Positions 26,465 through 35,400 of a DNA stretch of 64,000 nt are shown here, piece after piece. The first letter of the stretch is position 1, and the number at the start of each line of letters is the position of its first letter. The position numbers and the translations under genes are program-made. The stretch is from assembly GCF_030160835.1 (NCBI RefSeq), contig NZ_BSPC01000005.1, forward strand, positions 558,001 to 622,000. The letters are read 5' to 3'. This stretch comes from Labrys miyagiensis. Lineage in GTDB: Bacteria > Pseudomonadota > Alphaproteobacteria > Rhizobiales > Labraceae. The notes beneath the pieces were generated by a model. That model was not told the origin of the DNA and made no database searches. It worked only from the letters and a program-made list of their open reading frames with translations.

Positions 26465-27805
26465 ATGAGTGTGGGCGTAGCGGAGTCGACGTCGGTCGCG
26501 GCGGCGCGTTTGCCGAAGATCGCCTGGGGCAAGGGGCTTGCCCTTACCGATGTTGATGGCAAGCGCTATCTCGATGGCTCGGGCGGGCCTGCCGTCTATT
26601 GCCTCGGCCATGGCAATGAAGAGGTCAACCAGGCGATCAAGGACCAGCTCGACCGCATCGCCCACGGCTATCGCTACAATTTCACCTCCGATCCGCTGGA
26701 GGAGCTGACCGAACGCATCGGCCGGCTCTGCGGCGGCACGCTGAAGCAGATGGTGTTCGTCTGCGGCGGCTCGGAGGCGGTGGAATCCGCCCTCAAGCTG
26801 GCGCTGCAATACCATGCCTGCCGGGGCGAGATGAGTCGCCACCGTTTCATCTCGCGCGAGCGCTCCTGGCATGGCAACACACTCGGCGCTCTTGCTCTCT
26901 CCGGCTTTCGCGAGCGCCGCCTGTCCTTCGAGGGCGCACTGGTCGAGGTGCCGCGCCTGTCGCCCGCCAATGTCTACCGCCCGCCCGCCGGTGTCGCGCC
27001 CGAGGATGCCGGGCGCCATTGCGCGCAGGAGCTCGAGGACAAGATCCTGGAGATGGGGCCGCAGACCGTGGCCGCCTTCGTATTCGAGCCGGTGGTGGGC
27101 GCCGCCGGCGGCGTGGTGCCGGCACCGCCAGGCTATGCAAAGCGCGTGCGCGAAATCTGCGACCGTCATGGCGTGCTCATGATCGCCGACGAGGTGATGT
27201 GCGGCGCCGGGCGCTGCGGCACCTGGCGGGCGCTGGACCATGATGGCGTCTTCCCCGACATCATGACGGTGGCCAAGGGCCTCGCCGGGGGCTATCTGCC
27301 GCTCGGCGCCGCCATCTATTCCGACAAAGTCGCCGGGCCGATCCAGGCCGTCGATGGCGGCCCGCAGACCGGCCACACCTTCACCGGCCATACCGCGGCT
27401 TGCGCTGCCGGCGTCGCCGTGCAGCGCATCGTCGAGCGCGAGGGGCTGGTCGAGCGCGTGCGCGTGAAGGGCGAAGCGTTCAAGCAGACACTGGCCGACG
27501 CTCTCGCCGGAATTCCCCATATCGGCGATATCCGCGGCCGCGGCTTCTTCACCGGCATCGAGATCGTGCAGGACCGCGGCAGCAAGGAGCCGTTTGCGGC
27601 CGACAAAGCCCTCTATCTCAAGATCCGCTCGCGTGCCCTGGCCAATGGCCTGATCTGCTATCCCTCGGGCGGGAACGTGGACGGCATCAAGGGCGACACA
27701 GTGATCCTGTCGCCGCCCTACAACGCCACCGACAGTGAACTTGATGAAATCGCCGCGCGCTTCGCCAAATCTCTGCGCCAGGCCCTTACCGATATTGGAG
27801 CATAG
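26465..27805 (+). CDS. Class III aminotransferase (PLP-dependent)
   Basis: 446 residues. PLP-binding lysine Lys271 in TVAKGLAGGYLPLGA, the Asp-containing DEVMCGAGR at 242-250, and GGSEA at 101-105 for phosphate binding. This fold type I subgroup typically moves an omega amino group from diamines or beta-amino acids, or an aspartate-family donor, to pyruvate or 2-oxoglutarate. It is followed after 2 bases by a BKACE gene and then a GNAT gene, suggesting that it makes a keto acid that BKACE cleaves. The exact substrate is not determined. Confidence 0.93.
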   Translation: MSVGVAESTSVAAARLPKIAWGKGLALTDVDGKRYLDGSGGPAVYCLGHGNEEVNQAIKDQLDRIAHGYRYNFTSDPLEELTERIGRLCGGTLKQMVFVCGGSEAVESALKLALQYHACRGEMSRHRFISRERSWHGNTLGALALSGFRERRLSFEGALVEVPRLSPANVYRPPAGVAPEDAGRHCAQELEDKILEMGPQTVAAFVFEPVVGAAGGVVPAPPGYAKRVREICDRHGVLMIADEVMCGAGRCGTWRALDHDGVFPDIMTVAKGLAGGYLPLGAAIYSDKVAGPIQAVDGGPQTGHTFTGHTAACAAGVAVQRIVEREGLVERVRVKGEAFKQTLADALAGIPHIGDIRGRGFFTGIEIVQDRGSKEPFAADKALYLKIRSRALANGLICYPSGGNVDGIKGDTVILSPPYNATDSELDEIAARFAKSLRQALTDIGA

Positions 27806-27807
27806 CA

Positions 27808-28719
27808 TTGGTCGACAAAGTCATTATTTCCTGCGCCGTCACCGGATCCATCCATACCCCGTCGATGTCGCCGTATCTGCCGGTGACGCCGGACGAGATT
27901 GCCGAATCGGCGCTGGCCGCCGCCGAGGCCGGCGCGGCCATCCTGCATCTCCATGCCCGCGACCCGCAGACGGGCGCGCCGACGCCTGATGTCGCGGTGT
28001 TCGAGCAGTTCGTGCCGCGCATCCGCCAGGCCACCAACGCCATCGTCAACATCACCACCGGCGGTTCGGCCCGCATGACCATCGAGGAACGCCTCAAGGG
28101 GCCCTCGACGCTCAGGCCCGAAATGTGCTCGCTCAATCTCGGCACCATGAATTTCGGCCTCTACCCGATGCTCTCCCGCCCGCGCGAGTGGAAGCATGAT
28201 TGGGAGGTGCCCTTCCTCGAGGCCACGCGCAGCGGCATGTTCAAGAACACGCTGGCCGATATCGAACATATCCTTACGACAATGGGTCCGCTCGGCACAC
28301 GCTTCGAGTTCGAATGCTACGATGTCGGCCATCTCTACACGTTGGCCCATTTCCTCGACCGCAAGCTGGTGACGCCGCCGCTCTTCGTGCAGACCGTGCT
28401 CGGCATTCTCGGCGGCATCGGCGCCAATCCCGACAGCGTGGTCGATATGCGCCGCACCGCCGACAAGCTGTTCGGCAAGGATTACGAATGGTCGATGCTG
28501 GCGGCTGGCCGCAACCAGATAGCGCTCGGCACCATGGCGGCCATCATGGGCGGCAATGTAAGGGTGGGTCTCGAAGACAATCTGTGGATCGGCAAGGGCG
28601 AGCTTGCCACCTCCAATGCCCAGCAGGTCACCAAGATCCGCACCATCCTGGAAGAATTGGGCCTCGCCGTCGCGACGCCGGACGAGGCGCGCGCCATCAT
28701 CGGCATCAAGCCGCGCTGA
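27808..28719 (+). CDS. 3-keto-5-aminohexanoate cleavage-type enzyme (BKACE family)
   Basis: 303 residues of the beta-keto acid cleavage enzyme family (Kce-like TIM barrel). It condenses a beta-keto acid with acetyl-CoA and splits it into acetoacetate and a new acyl-CoA. The zinc ligands His47 and His49 lie in LHLHARDP, and NITTGGSARMT and the FELECYD-like FEFECYDVGHL are family strands. The start is a TTG with a GGAG box inside the end of the aminotransferase gene, so translation is coupled. BKACE enzymes have diverse substrates; the neighbouring aminotransferase suggests an amino-derived one. Confidence 0.93.
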   Translation: MVDKVIISCAVTGSIHTPSMSPYLPVTPDEIAESALAAAEAGAAILHLHARDPQTGAPTPDVAVFEQFVPRIRQATNAIVNITTGGSARMTIEERLKGPSTLRPEMCSLNLGTMNFGLYPMLSRPREWKHDWEVPFLEATRSGMFKNTLADIEHILTTMGPLGTRFEFECYDVGHLYTLAHFLDRKLVTPPLFVQTVLGILGGIGANPDSVVDMRRTADKLFGKDYEWSMLAAGRNQIALGTMAAIMGGNVRVGLEDNLWIGKGELATSNAQQVTKIRTILEELGLAVATPDEARAIIGIKPR

Positions 28720-28720
28720 G

Positions 28721-29188
28721 ATGCGGATCCGTCCGGCCAGGCCCGAGGATTGCGAGGCGGTCGTCGATATGGTGGTTGACTTCGCCGCTTTGTTCGGCGT
28801 CACCGCCGGCACCACCGCCGAAGGACTGCGTGTCGAAGCCTTCGGGTCGCGGCCGACGATCTCGCTCCTGGTGGCGGAGGCGCCGGACGGTACGCTCGCC
28901 GGCTATCTCGTGCACCAGGATACCTACTCCACCTGGCGCGGCGCCAATGGCGTCTTCGTCGTCGATCTCTTCGTCAAGCCGCAATGGCGCAATGACGGCA
29001 TCGGCATCAAGCTGATGGCGGAAGCTGCCCGCCAGGGCGCCGCGAAGGGCGCCCGCTTCATGCGGCTCGACATCAGCGAGGGCAATGAAGGAGGGAGGCG
29101 CTTCTACGAGCGTTACGGCTTTCGGCCGCTCGATCACGAGCGCTTCATGGTGCTCGACGAGCCGGGGTTAAGGGCGCTGGCGGGGTAG
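28721..29188 (+). CDS. GNAT family N-acetyltransferase
   Basis: 155 residues. Acetyl-CoA-binding region around FVKPQWRNDGIGIKLMAEAA (85-105), and the C-terminal RRFYERYGFRP typical of GNAT enzymes. It follows the BKACE stop by 1 base, so it is third in the aminotransferase operon. It may acetylate an amine intermediate or product of that pathway; this is inference from position only. A fragment of a family A repeat (GACGTCCGCGCTCC) begins 2 bases after the stop. Confidence 0.9.
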   Translation: MRIRPARPEDCEAVVDMVVDFAALFGVTAGTTAEGLRVEAFGSRPTISLLVAEAPDGTLAGYLVHQDTYSTWRGANGVFVVDLFVKPQWRNDGIGIKLMAEAARQGAAKGARFMRLDISEGNEGGRRFYERYGFRPLDHERFMVLDEPGLRALAG

Positions 29189-29248
29189 GGACGTCCGCGC
29201 TCCTAGCAAGGGCTTCCATCTGGCCGCATCAACCTCTAGTTTCGCGCC

Positions 29249-32200
29249 ATGCTTCGTTTTGCTTCTCGCCTTGTTGCCCTGTTGATCTTGCTCGCCGTCG
29301 CGCTCGCCCCGCCGGCTTCGGCGTGGGCGCAGGCGACTGACGCCACCGTGGCCGAGTTCCAGAAGGAGCTCACACAGGACAGCAAGGCGCTGGATGACAT
29401 CGCCCAGAGCCTGCAGGGCCTGAAGGGGGACGATGCCACCACGGTCGAGGCCCTGCAGACCCTGAAGGACAGTCTCGACAAGACACGCAAGGATCTCGGC
29501 GCGCTTGAAGACAGCGTCAAGCAGGCGCGGAAAGCCTCCCAGGCGAATATCGACCAGCTCGGACCGATGCCCAAACCCTCCGATCCGCAGGAGGCCAAGG
29601 ACAAGGCTGATTCCCGCCAGAAGGAGCAGGCGCTCAATCAGCAACTTGCCGAGCTTCTCACCGGTGTCCGCCAGCAGATTTCGCAGGCCGATGCCCTGGC
29701 GGGTTCCTTCGCCATCATGCCCCTGCAACAGACGCTGGCGCAGAACCGCAAGGCGCTGGGCGATGTCGCCGCGCATCTGGCCGAGATCAAGGATGACGAC
29801 GAGTCGCTCCAGCAGAAGGTCCAGGCCCTGCGTCCGAGTGTCGACAAGATCCGGGCCGATCTCGTCAGCCTGGTCGCGAACGTGGCCCAGCTTCGGGAGG
29901 CGGCCAGGGCGAGCCTCGACAAGCTCGGCCCGAAACCCAAGGCGACGGAGCCTCCCGAAAGCAAGGATGTCGCCAGTGCGCGCGATGCCGCCCAGGGGCA
30001 GCTGGATCAGTTGGGAACTCTCCTGACGGATACGCAGGCCTTGATCAGGCAGGTCAACACCGCCATCAACGCCATCACGACGCGGTCTTTCGAGGCGGCG
30101 GTCGCCGTAGACCGAAGGACCCTCGACGAAACAGAGGCAAGCATCGGTGCCTTGAGCGGCGTCACGGTTGCCGGTCAGGTGCAACAGACCTTGATCGACG
30201 AGCGCAGCAAGGTCGACAAGGTGCGCGCCGATCTCGCTTCGGTGCTGTCGACCGTCACTCCGCTGCGCGATCAGTCCAAGGCGCGGATGCCCGCCGACCT
30301 CAAGCCGGGAGACCCCCCGGAGGGTTGGGACGCAGCGACGACGAGGGACAAGGAAAGCTCGCTTCTCACCGCTCTGCAGAACGTCGTCAACAGTGCGCAG
30401 ACCCAGAGCAACAGAGCGGACGATCTCGCCAGCTCTCTCATCGAGCATCAACGCGAGCTGATCACCGGACAGCTTTTCGGGCGCGTGGAGAGCATCTTCA
30501 CGGCTGCCTTCTGGAAACCGGTCATCGCCAGCCTGCCCGATACCTTCGACAAGGTCGGTGACACGGCGACCCGGTCGATGGACTTTTTCTCCCACCGTGT
30601 CAATTCGACCTCGATTGCGATTTTCCTGCTGGCCGTGGCGATCGGCTATGTGGTGGCACAGTTCCTGCGCTTTCGCATCACGCGCTGGCGGGCGCGGCTA
30701 CCCAAGAAAAAGAAGACGTCGCGGCGCTACATCGCCTCGCTCGACGCAGTGCTCGCTCTCGTTCACACCATGCTCGGCCTGCCCTGCGCCGTCATCGTCG
30801 CCGTGCTCGCCTTCGATCTTTCCAATCTGTTGCCGAGCGATGTGATCGAACACGTCGGTTGGGATTTCATCCGTGCCAGCCTGATCGGCGTCGGGCTGTG
30901 GGCACTGTCGCGCGCCATCCTCGCCAAGGAGCATGCCGAACTGCGCATGCTGCCCCTCAGCGACTGGGCGGTGCGTCGCATCGGGCGTCGCATGAGCTGG
31001 CTCGCGCTGGTGCTCGGCGTTTCGGTCCTGCTCGACGGCATCATCAAGTCGATGGTGCCCCGCTCCTCGCTGGACGGCAACGCCTCCCTGATCCAGGCGC
31101 GCGCCGGCATCACGGCGATGCTCTTCATCATCATCACGGCTTCGCTGCTGATCCGGCTGCGCAGCGCACCGCCGACCCTGGTCGACGGACAGCCCGTTCC
31201 GCCGGACGAGGATATCAACACGCTCGATATCCTGCGTCCCTTGAGCTGGGTTGCCGTGCTGATCATGGCGGTCTGCCTGGTGCTGGGCTACAACATCCTG
31301 GCGCTGGCCGTGGCCGGCCTGCCGCTGATGCTGCTCTGCATCATTGCCGCGACTTACCTGTTGACCACGCTGGTCGATTCATCCCTCACCGACAATCTGC
31401 TGGCGGATGCCGACCGACGACGAGCCATCGGCGCGGCGATCGGCATCACCTCGAAGAACGTGGCCTTCAGCGCGACACTGCTTTCGGGCGTCATGCGTTT
31501 CTTCATGCTGATCGCCGCCGTGCTGACATTGGGTATCCCGTTCGGCTTCTATTCGGGCGACCTGTGGCCGATGATGCAGCGGGCCTATTTCGGCTTCCAG
31601 GTCGGTGGGATGACGATCGCGCCCTCCTCGATCCTGGCTGGCGTCATCCTTTTTGTCGTGATCTGGGCACTGACACGCCTGATCAATGGCTGGATGCGCA
31701 ACACCCTGCTGCCGCGCACCACCTTCGATTCCGGCTTGCAGAATTCCATCGCCACCATCATCGGCTATGTCGGCTTCATAATTGCCATCTCGGTCGGCCT
31801 GTCCGAGGTTGGCGTTGCCTGGCAGAACATCGGTGTCGTTGCCGCCGGCCTATCCGTCGGTCTCGGTCTCGGCTTGCAGGCCATCGTCAACAACTTCGTC
31901 TCCGGCCTGATCCTGCTGGCCGAGCGCCCGATCCGGGTGGGCGACATCATCGCCGCCGGCGGCGAGGAGGGCTACGTCCGCCGCATCAGCGTGCGCGCCA
32001 CCGAGATCGAGACCTTCGAGCGCGCCACGCTGATCATCCCCAATTCCACGCTGATCACCGGCTCGGTGAAGAACTGGGTGTACGGCAATACCTGGAGCCG
32101 CTTGCGCATCGTGCTCACGCTCGCCTACGAAAGCGATCTCGATGCCGTCAAGGCGGCCATGCTCGGTGCGGCGGAGGACGATCCGCGCATTCTGCCTAGC

Positions 32201-32518
32201 CCGGCGCCCCGCGTCTATCTGGCCAAGATCGACACGGGCCTCGAATTCCAGCTGGAATGCATGATCGCCAGCATGGAAACCCATCCCGCCGTGAGGAGCG
32301 ACCTGCTGACCCGCATCCTGAAGACCTTCCGGGCCAAGAATATCCGCCTGCTGGCACAGGGCGCGGCCGAGGCCGCTCCCGTCGTCGTGCATTTCGACGA
32401 GCAATTGCAGTCCGCCGCGATCGCCAGATTGCTTGCGGAGAAGACCGAGGCGCCTGCATCGACACCGGCGGCAGCTTCCACGCCGCCCGCCGCATCCTCC
32501 TCGACCGGCGCGCCCTGA
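29249..32518 (+). CDS. Large MscS-type mechanosensitive channel with three DUF3772-like repeats
   Basis: 1089 residues. A signal peptide (cleavage near AWA-QA, residue 27) is followed by a periplasmic helical region with three similar units of about 122 residues, marked by LGPMPKPSDPQE (104-115), LGPKPKATEPPE (226-237) and PADLKPGDPPE (348-358). A DUF3772-containing MscS protein normally has one such unit. Then come about ten membrane segments (from residue 450) and the MscS core with GLGLGLQAIVNNFVSGLILL (about 870-890), ERPIRVGD and the cytoplasmic beta domain (TLIIPNSTLITGSVKNW). It should open under membrane tension to release solutes. The C-terminus is Ala/Thr-rich. Confidence 0.93.
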   Translation: MLRFASRLVALLILLAVALAPPASAWAQATDATVAEFQKELTQDSKALDDIAQSLQGLKGDDATTVEALQTLKDSLDKTRKDLGALEDSVKQARKASQANIDQLGPMPKPSDPQEAKDKADSRQKEQALNQQLAELLTGVRQQISQADALAGSFAIMPLQQTLAQNRKALGDVAAHLAEIKDDDESLQQKVQALRPSVDKIRADLVSLVANVAQLREAARASLDKLGPKPKATEPPESKDVASARDAAQGQLDQLGTLLTDTQALIRQVNTAINAITTRSFEAAVAVDRRTLDETEASIGALSGVTVAGQVQQTLIDERSKVDKVRADLASVLSTVTPLRDQSKARMPADLKPGDPPEGWDAATTRDKESSLLTALQNVVNSAQTQSNRADDLASSLIEHQRELITGQLFGRVESIFTAAFWKPVIASLPDTFDKVGDTATRSMDFFSHRVNSTSIAIFLLAVAIGYVVAQFLRFRITRWRARLPKKKKTSRRYIASLDAVLALVHTMLGLPCAVIVAVLAFDLSNLLPSDVIEHVGWDFIRASLIGVGLWALSRAILAKEHAELRMLPLSDWAVRRIGRRMSWLALVLGVSVLLDGIIKSMVPRSSLDGNASLIQARAGITAMLFIIITASLLIRLRSAPPTLVDGQPVPPDEDINTLDILRPLSWVAVLIMAVCLVLGYNILALAVAGLPLMLLCIIAATYLLTTLVDSSLTDNLLADADRRRAIGAAIGITSKNVAFSATLLSGVMRFFMLIAAVLTLGIPFGFYSGDLWPMMQRAYFGFQVGGMTIAPSSILAGVILFVVIWALTRLINGWMRNTLLPRTTFDSGLQNSIATIIGYVGFIIAISVGLSEVGVAWQNIGVVAAGLSVGLGLGLQAIVNNFVSGLILLAERPIRVGDIIAAGGEEGYVRRISVRATEIETFERATLIIPNSTLITGSVKNWVYGNTWSRLRIVLTLAYESDLDAVKAAMLGAAEDDPRILPSPAPRVYLAKIDTGLEFQLECMIASMETHPAVRSDLLTRILKTFRAKNIRLLAQGAAEAAPVVVHFDEQLQSAAIARLLAEKTEAPASTPAAASTPPAASSSTGAP

Positions 32519-32530
32519 TTGGAGATCACC

Positions 32531-33112
32531 ATGTCATATTTCAAAGCGGTATTGGCAGCGGCGCTCTGCCTTGGGTTCGGCAGTTGCGGCGGCACCGTGA
32601 TCCAGGGGCCCCTTAAGGGCTCCTATGCCCGCGGACCGGTCTCCTTCAGTGCCTCGGCAGCACGCGACTGGCTAGCGCGATATCGCGCCAGCAAGGGCCT
32701 GCCGGACGTGGCTCTGGATGGGCGCCTCAACGCCTTCGCCCAGGCGCAGGCCAATGCCATGGCGGCGCATAACGAGCTTTCCCATTCGGTCGGCGGCAGC
32801 TTCTCCGATCGTGTCCGGTCCGCGAACCTGTACGGCGCCGGCGAGAATGTCTCCTACGGCCCCCGCAACGTTCCCGACGCGATGCGGCTGTGGCAGAATT
32901 CCCCCGGCCACAATGCCAATCTGCTGCTGCCGCGCGCCACGCGTTTCGGTATCGCCATCGCTCAGTCGGGCGGCACGGTCTACTGGGCCATGGTTGTCGC
33001 AGGCGATCCGCCGGCCGCGAATGAGACGCCGATCTTCGGCGAGGGTCCGACGGTGCGGGTGGCCCGCCGGCAGCCGGATACCGGCGTCCTCGGCGGCCTG
33101 TTCGGGAACTGA
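32531..33112 (+). CDS. CAP-domain (SCP/PR1-like) lipoprotein
   Basis: 193 residues. A lipoprotein signal with LGFGSC (Cys17 or nearby) is followed by a CAP domain: LNAFAQAQANAMAAHNELSH, the GENVSYG strand and LWQNSPGHNANLL with the second conserved His. These are the standard bacterial CAP landmarks (two His, Glu). Role unknown; such proteins are often cell-envelope associated. ATG 32531 has a GGAG box and lies 12 bases after the MscS gene, so they are probably co-transcribed. Confidence 0.9.
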   Translation: MSYFKAVLAAALCLGFGSCGGTVIQGPLKGSYARGPVSFSASAARDWLARYRASKGLPDVALDGRLNAFAQAQANAMAAHNELSHSVGGSFSDRVRSANLYGAGENVSYGPRNVPDAMRLWQNSPGHNANLLLPRATRFGIAIAQSGGTVYWAMVVAGDPPAANETPIFGEGPTVRVARRQPDTGVLGGLFGN

Positions 33113-33118
33113 GTCTGG

Positions 33119-34738
33119 ATGGCTGCACCCCTTTTCAAGGACTACGCCACGCTGCGCCGCGAGTTCCACTGGGACCTGCCGGCGCGCTACAATATCGGTG
33201 CTGATGTCTGCGACGTCTGGGCCAAGCGCGAGCCTGATCGCACGGCCATCCTGCGCCGCCTGCCGGGCGGCGGCAGCGAGCGCATCAGCTATGGCACGCT
33301 GCGCGAAGCCTCCGACCGCTTCGCCCTAGCACTGAAAAGCCTCGGCGTCGGCAAGGGCGACCGGGTGGCGATCCTCCTGCCGCAGTCCCCCGCCGTGGTG
33401 ATCGCCCATCTCGCCACCGCCAAGCTCGGCGCCATCTCGCTGCCGCTGGCCGTGCTGTTCGGGCCGGATGCGCTGGCCTACCGCCTGCGGGATTCCGGCG
33501 CCAAGGTGGTGCTGCTTGACGAGGGGGGCCTTGCCAAGCTCGGGCAGATCGAGACCGACCTGCCCGATCTCGAGACGCTGATCAGCGTCGACGGCGCCGG
33601 CGGCGGCGCGCTCGATTTCGAAAGCCTGGTCGCCGGGGCACAGGGCGAACTCACGCCGGTCGCCTCCACGCCCGGCGATCCGGCCATGATGATCTATACC
33701 TCCGGTACTACCGGCCAGCCCAAGGGCGCTGTGCATGGCCACCGCGTGGTGCCAGGCCATATCCCCGGCCTCCGTTTCGCCCATCCTGGCCTCGGACAGG
33801 CGGACGACGTGATGTGGACGCCGGCGGACTGGGCCTGGGCCGGCGGCTTGCTCAACGTGCTGCTGCCGAGCCTGGCGCTGGGCGTGCCGGTGGTGGCCGG
33901 CCTGCATGCCAAGTTCTCGGTGGACGAGGTGCTCGCGCTCCTTCGGGACCTCAAGGTGCGCAACGCCTTCCTGCCGCCGACGGCCCTGCGCATGCTGCAG
34001 GCGGCGCATCGGCCGGGCGAGGCTTACAGGACGCATCTGCGCAGCATCATGTCGGCCGGCGAGACGCTGGGGCCGGGCACCTATGAATGGGCGCGGGAGG
34101 CCTTCGGCTTTCCCGTCAACGAACTCTATGGCCAGACCGAGTGCAATTTGGTGCTGGGCTCAAGCTTCCAGGCCGGCATTAGCAGGCCCGGCGCTATCGG
34201 CAAGTCCGTGCCGGGGCATGAGGTCGAGGTCCAGGACGAGGAGGGCCTGACATGTGCGCCCGGCGAGATCGGTGAAATCGTCGTGAAGGCGCCCGATCCG
34301 GTGATGTTCCTCCATTATTGGCGCAATGAGAAGGCCACGGCCGCCAAGTTCCGCAAGGGCTGGCTCCTCACCGGCGACAAGGCGCGGCGCGACGAGGACG
34401 GCTATCTCGACTTTATCGGCCGCAGCGACGACATCATCACCTCGGCCGGCTACCGCATCGGCCCCGGCGAGATCGAGGATTGCCTGATGCGCCATCCGGC
34501 CGTCGCCATGGCGGCGGTGATCGGCGCGGCCGATACGCTGCGTACCGAGATCGTCAAGGCCTTCCTGGTACTGAAGCCGGGCTTTTCGCCCTCGGCAGAG
34601 CTGACCAGGGACGTGCAGCTCTTCGTGCGCGAGCGGCTCTCGGCGCATGAATATCCGCGGGTGATCGCCTATGCGGAGGCGCTGCCGATGACCTCGTCGG
34701 GGAAGATCATCCGCAGGGCGTTGCGGGAGGGAGACTGA
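33119..34738 (+). CDS. AMP-binding acyl-CoA synthetase
   Basis: 539 residues of the ANL superfamily. P-loop YTSGTTGQPKGAVHGH, adenine motif YGQTE, the hinge TGDKARRDEDGYLDFIGRSD and ITSAGYRIGPGEIE, and the catalytic lysine in SSGKIIRR near the C-terminus. Overall layout resembles acetyl- to medium-chain acyl-CoA synthetases. It activates a carboxylic acid to acyl-CoA with ATP. It lies 6 bases after the CAP-lipoprotein gene, so a common transcript is likely although the functional link is unclear. Confidence 0.92.
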   Translation: MAAPLFKDYATLRREFHWDLPARYNIGADVCDVWAKREPDRTAILRRLPGGGSERISYGTLREASDRFALALKSLGVGKGDRVAILLPQSPAVVIAHLATAKLGAISLPLAVLFGPDALAYRLRDSGAKVVLLDEGGLAKLGQIETDLPDLETLISVDGAGGGALDFESLVAGAQGELTPVASTPGDPAMMIYTSGTTGQPKGAVHGHRVVPGHIPGLRFAHPGLGQADDVMWTPADWAWAGGLLNVLLPSLALGVPVVAGLHAKFSVDEVLALLRDLKVRNAFLPPTALRMLQAAHRPGEAYRTHLRSIMSAGETLGPGTYEWAREAFGFPVNELYGQTECNLVLGSSFQAGISRPGAIGKSVPGHEVEVQDEEGLTCAPGEIGEIVVKAPDPVMFLHYWRNEKATAAKFRKGWLLTGDKARRDEDGYLDFIGRSDDIITSAGYRIGPGEIEDCLMRHPAVAMAAVIGAADTLRTEIVKAFLVLKPGFSPSAELTRDVQLFVRERLSAHEYPRVIAYAEALPMTSSGKIIRRALREGD

Positions 34739-34770
34739 GCGGGTGCGCCCAGTTTGCGCCAACGGTCGGG

Positions 34771-34791
34771 ACGCCTGCGGTCCCAGGAGCG
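34771..34791. repeat. Single arm of repeat family C
   Basis: ACGCCTGCGGTCCCAGGAGC, the right arm seen at 20133-20155, without its partner. It lies between the convergent acyl-CoA synthetase and GNAT genes. Confidence 0.75.
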
Positions 34792-34811
34792 TATCAACCC
34801 GTTGCGCCTGA

Positions 34812-35336
34812 TTACGTCGGCTCGCTCGCCCCTCTGCCCAACTCCCGTTGCATCAGCACAGAATCCAGCCAGCGGCCGTGTTTCCAACCGACCGACTCGA
34901 ACACGCCCGTCAGACAGAAGCCCAGGCGGCGGTGGAGGGCGATGGAGCCTTGGTTGGCGCTGTCGCCGATCACGGCGATCATCTGGCGGAAGCCCAGCCG
35001 CTCGCTCTCCGCAATCAGGCGGGCGAGCAGCAAACTGCCGATGCCCTGGCCGTGGGCGGCCGGGTCGACATAAACCGAATCTTCCAAGGTGAAGCGATAG
35101 GCCGGGCGGGGACGGTAGGGGCCGGCATAGGCATAGCCGAGGAGGTGTCCGCCACGCCGGGCCACGAAATAAGGAAACCCGCCGGTGAGGAGGATATCGG
35201 CGCGGCGCGCCATTTCCTCGTCATCGGGCGGGTCCAACTCGAAAGAGGCGGTGCCGTGCCGCACCGCCTCCCGGTAAATGCCGCCGATCGAGGGGATATC
35301 ACCCCGCTCGACCGGCGCGATCGTCAGTTCCTGCAT
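34812..35336 (-). CDS. GNAT acetyltransferase, phosphinothricin acetyltransferase-like
   Basis: 174 residues. N-terminal IYREAVRHGTASFELDPP and the central SVYVDPAAHGQGIGSLLLARL acetyl-CoA loop match the PAT/YncA branch of GNAT enzymes, as does GSIALHRRLGFCLTGVFESVGWKHGRW. Members acetylate small amine compounds such as phosphinothricin or methionine derivatives; which one here is unknown. Convergent with the acyl-CoA synthetase gene. Confidence 0.92.
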   Translation of the reverse strand: MQELTIAPVERGDIPSIGGIYREAVRHGTASFELDPPDDEEMARRADILLTGGFPYFVARRGGHLLGYAYAGPYRPRPAYRFTLEDSVYVDPAAHGQGIGSLLLARLIAESERLGFRQMIAVIGDSANQGSIALHRRLGFCLTGVFESVGWKHGRWLDSVLMQRELGRGASEPT

Positions 35337-35400
35337 CGATCAGCGCGTTCCACTTTCAGATTGAACCGCCAGGAATAGCAGAATGCTTTCGCATTTTGCT

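Noticed and set aside
26279-27808. 509-codon minus-strand frame opposite the aminotransferase
   Set aside because: Antisense to a gene with intact PLP motifs; His/Gly-rich composition without motifs.
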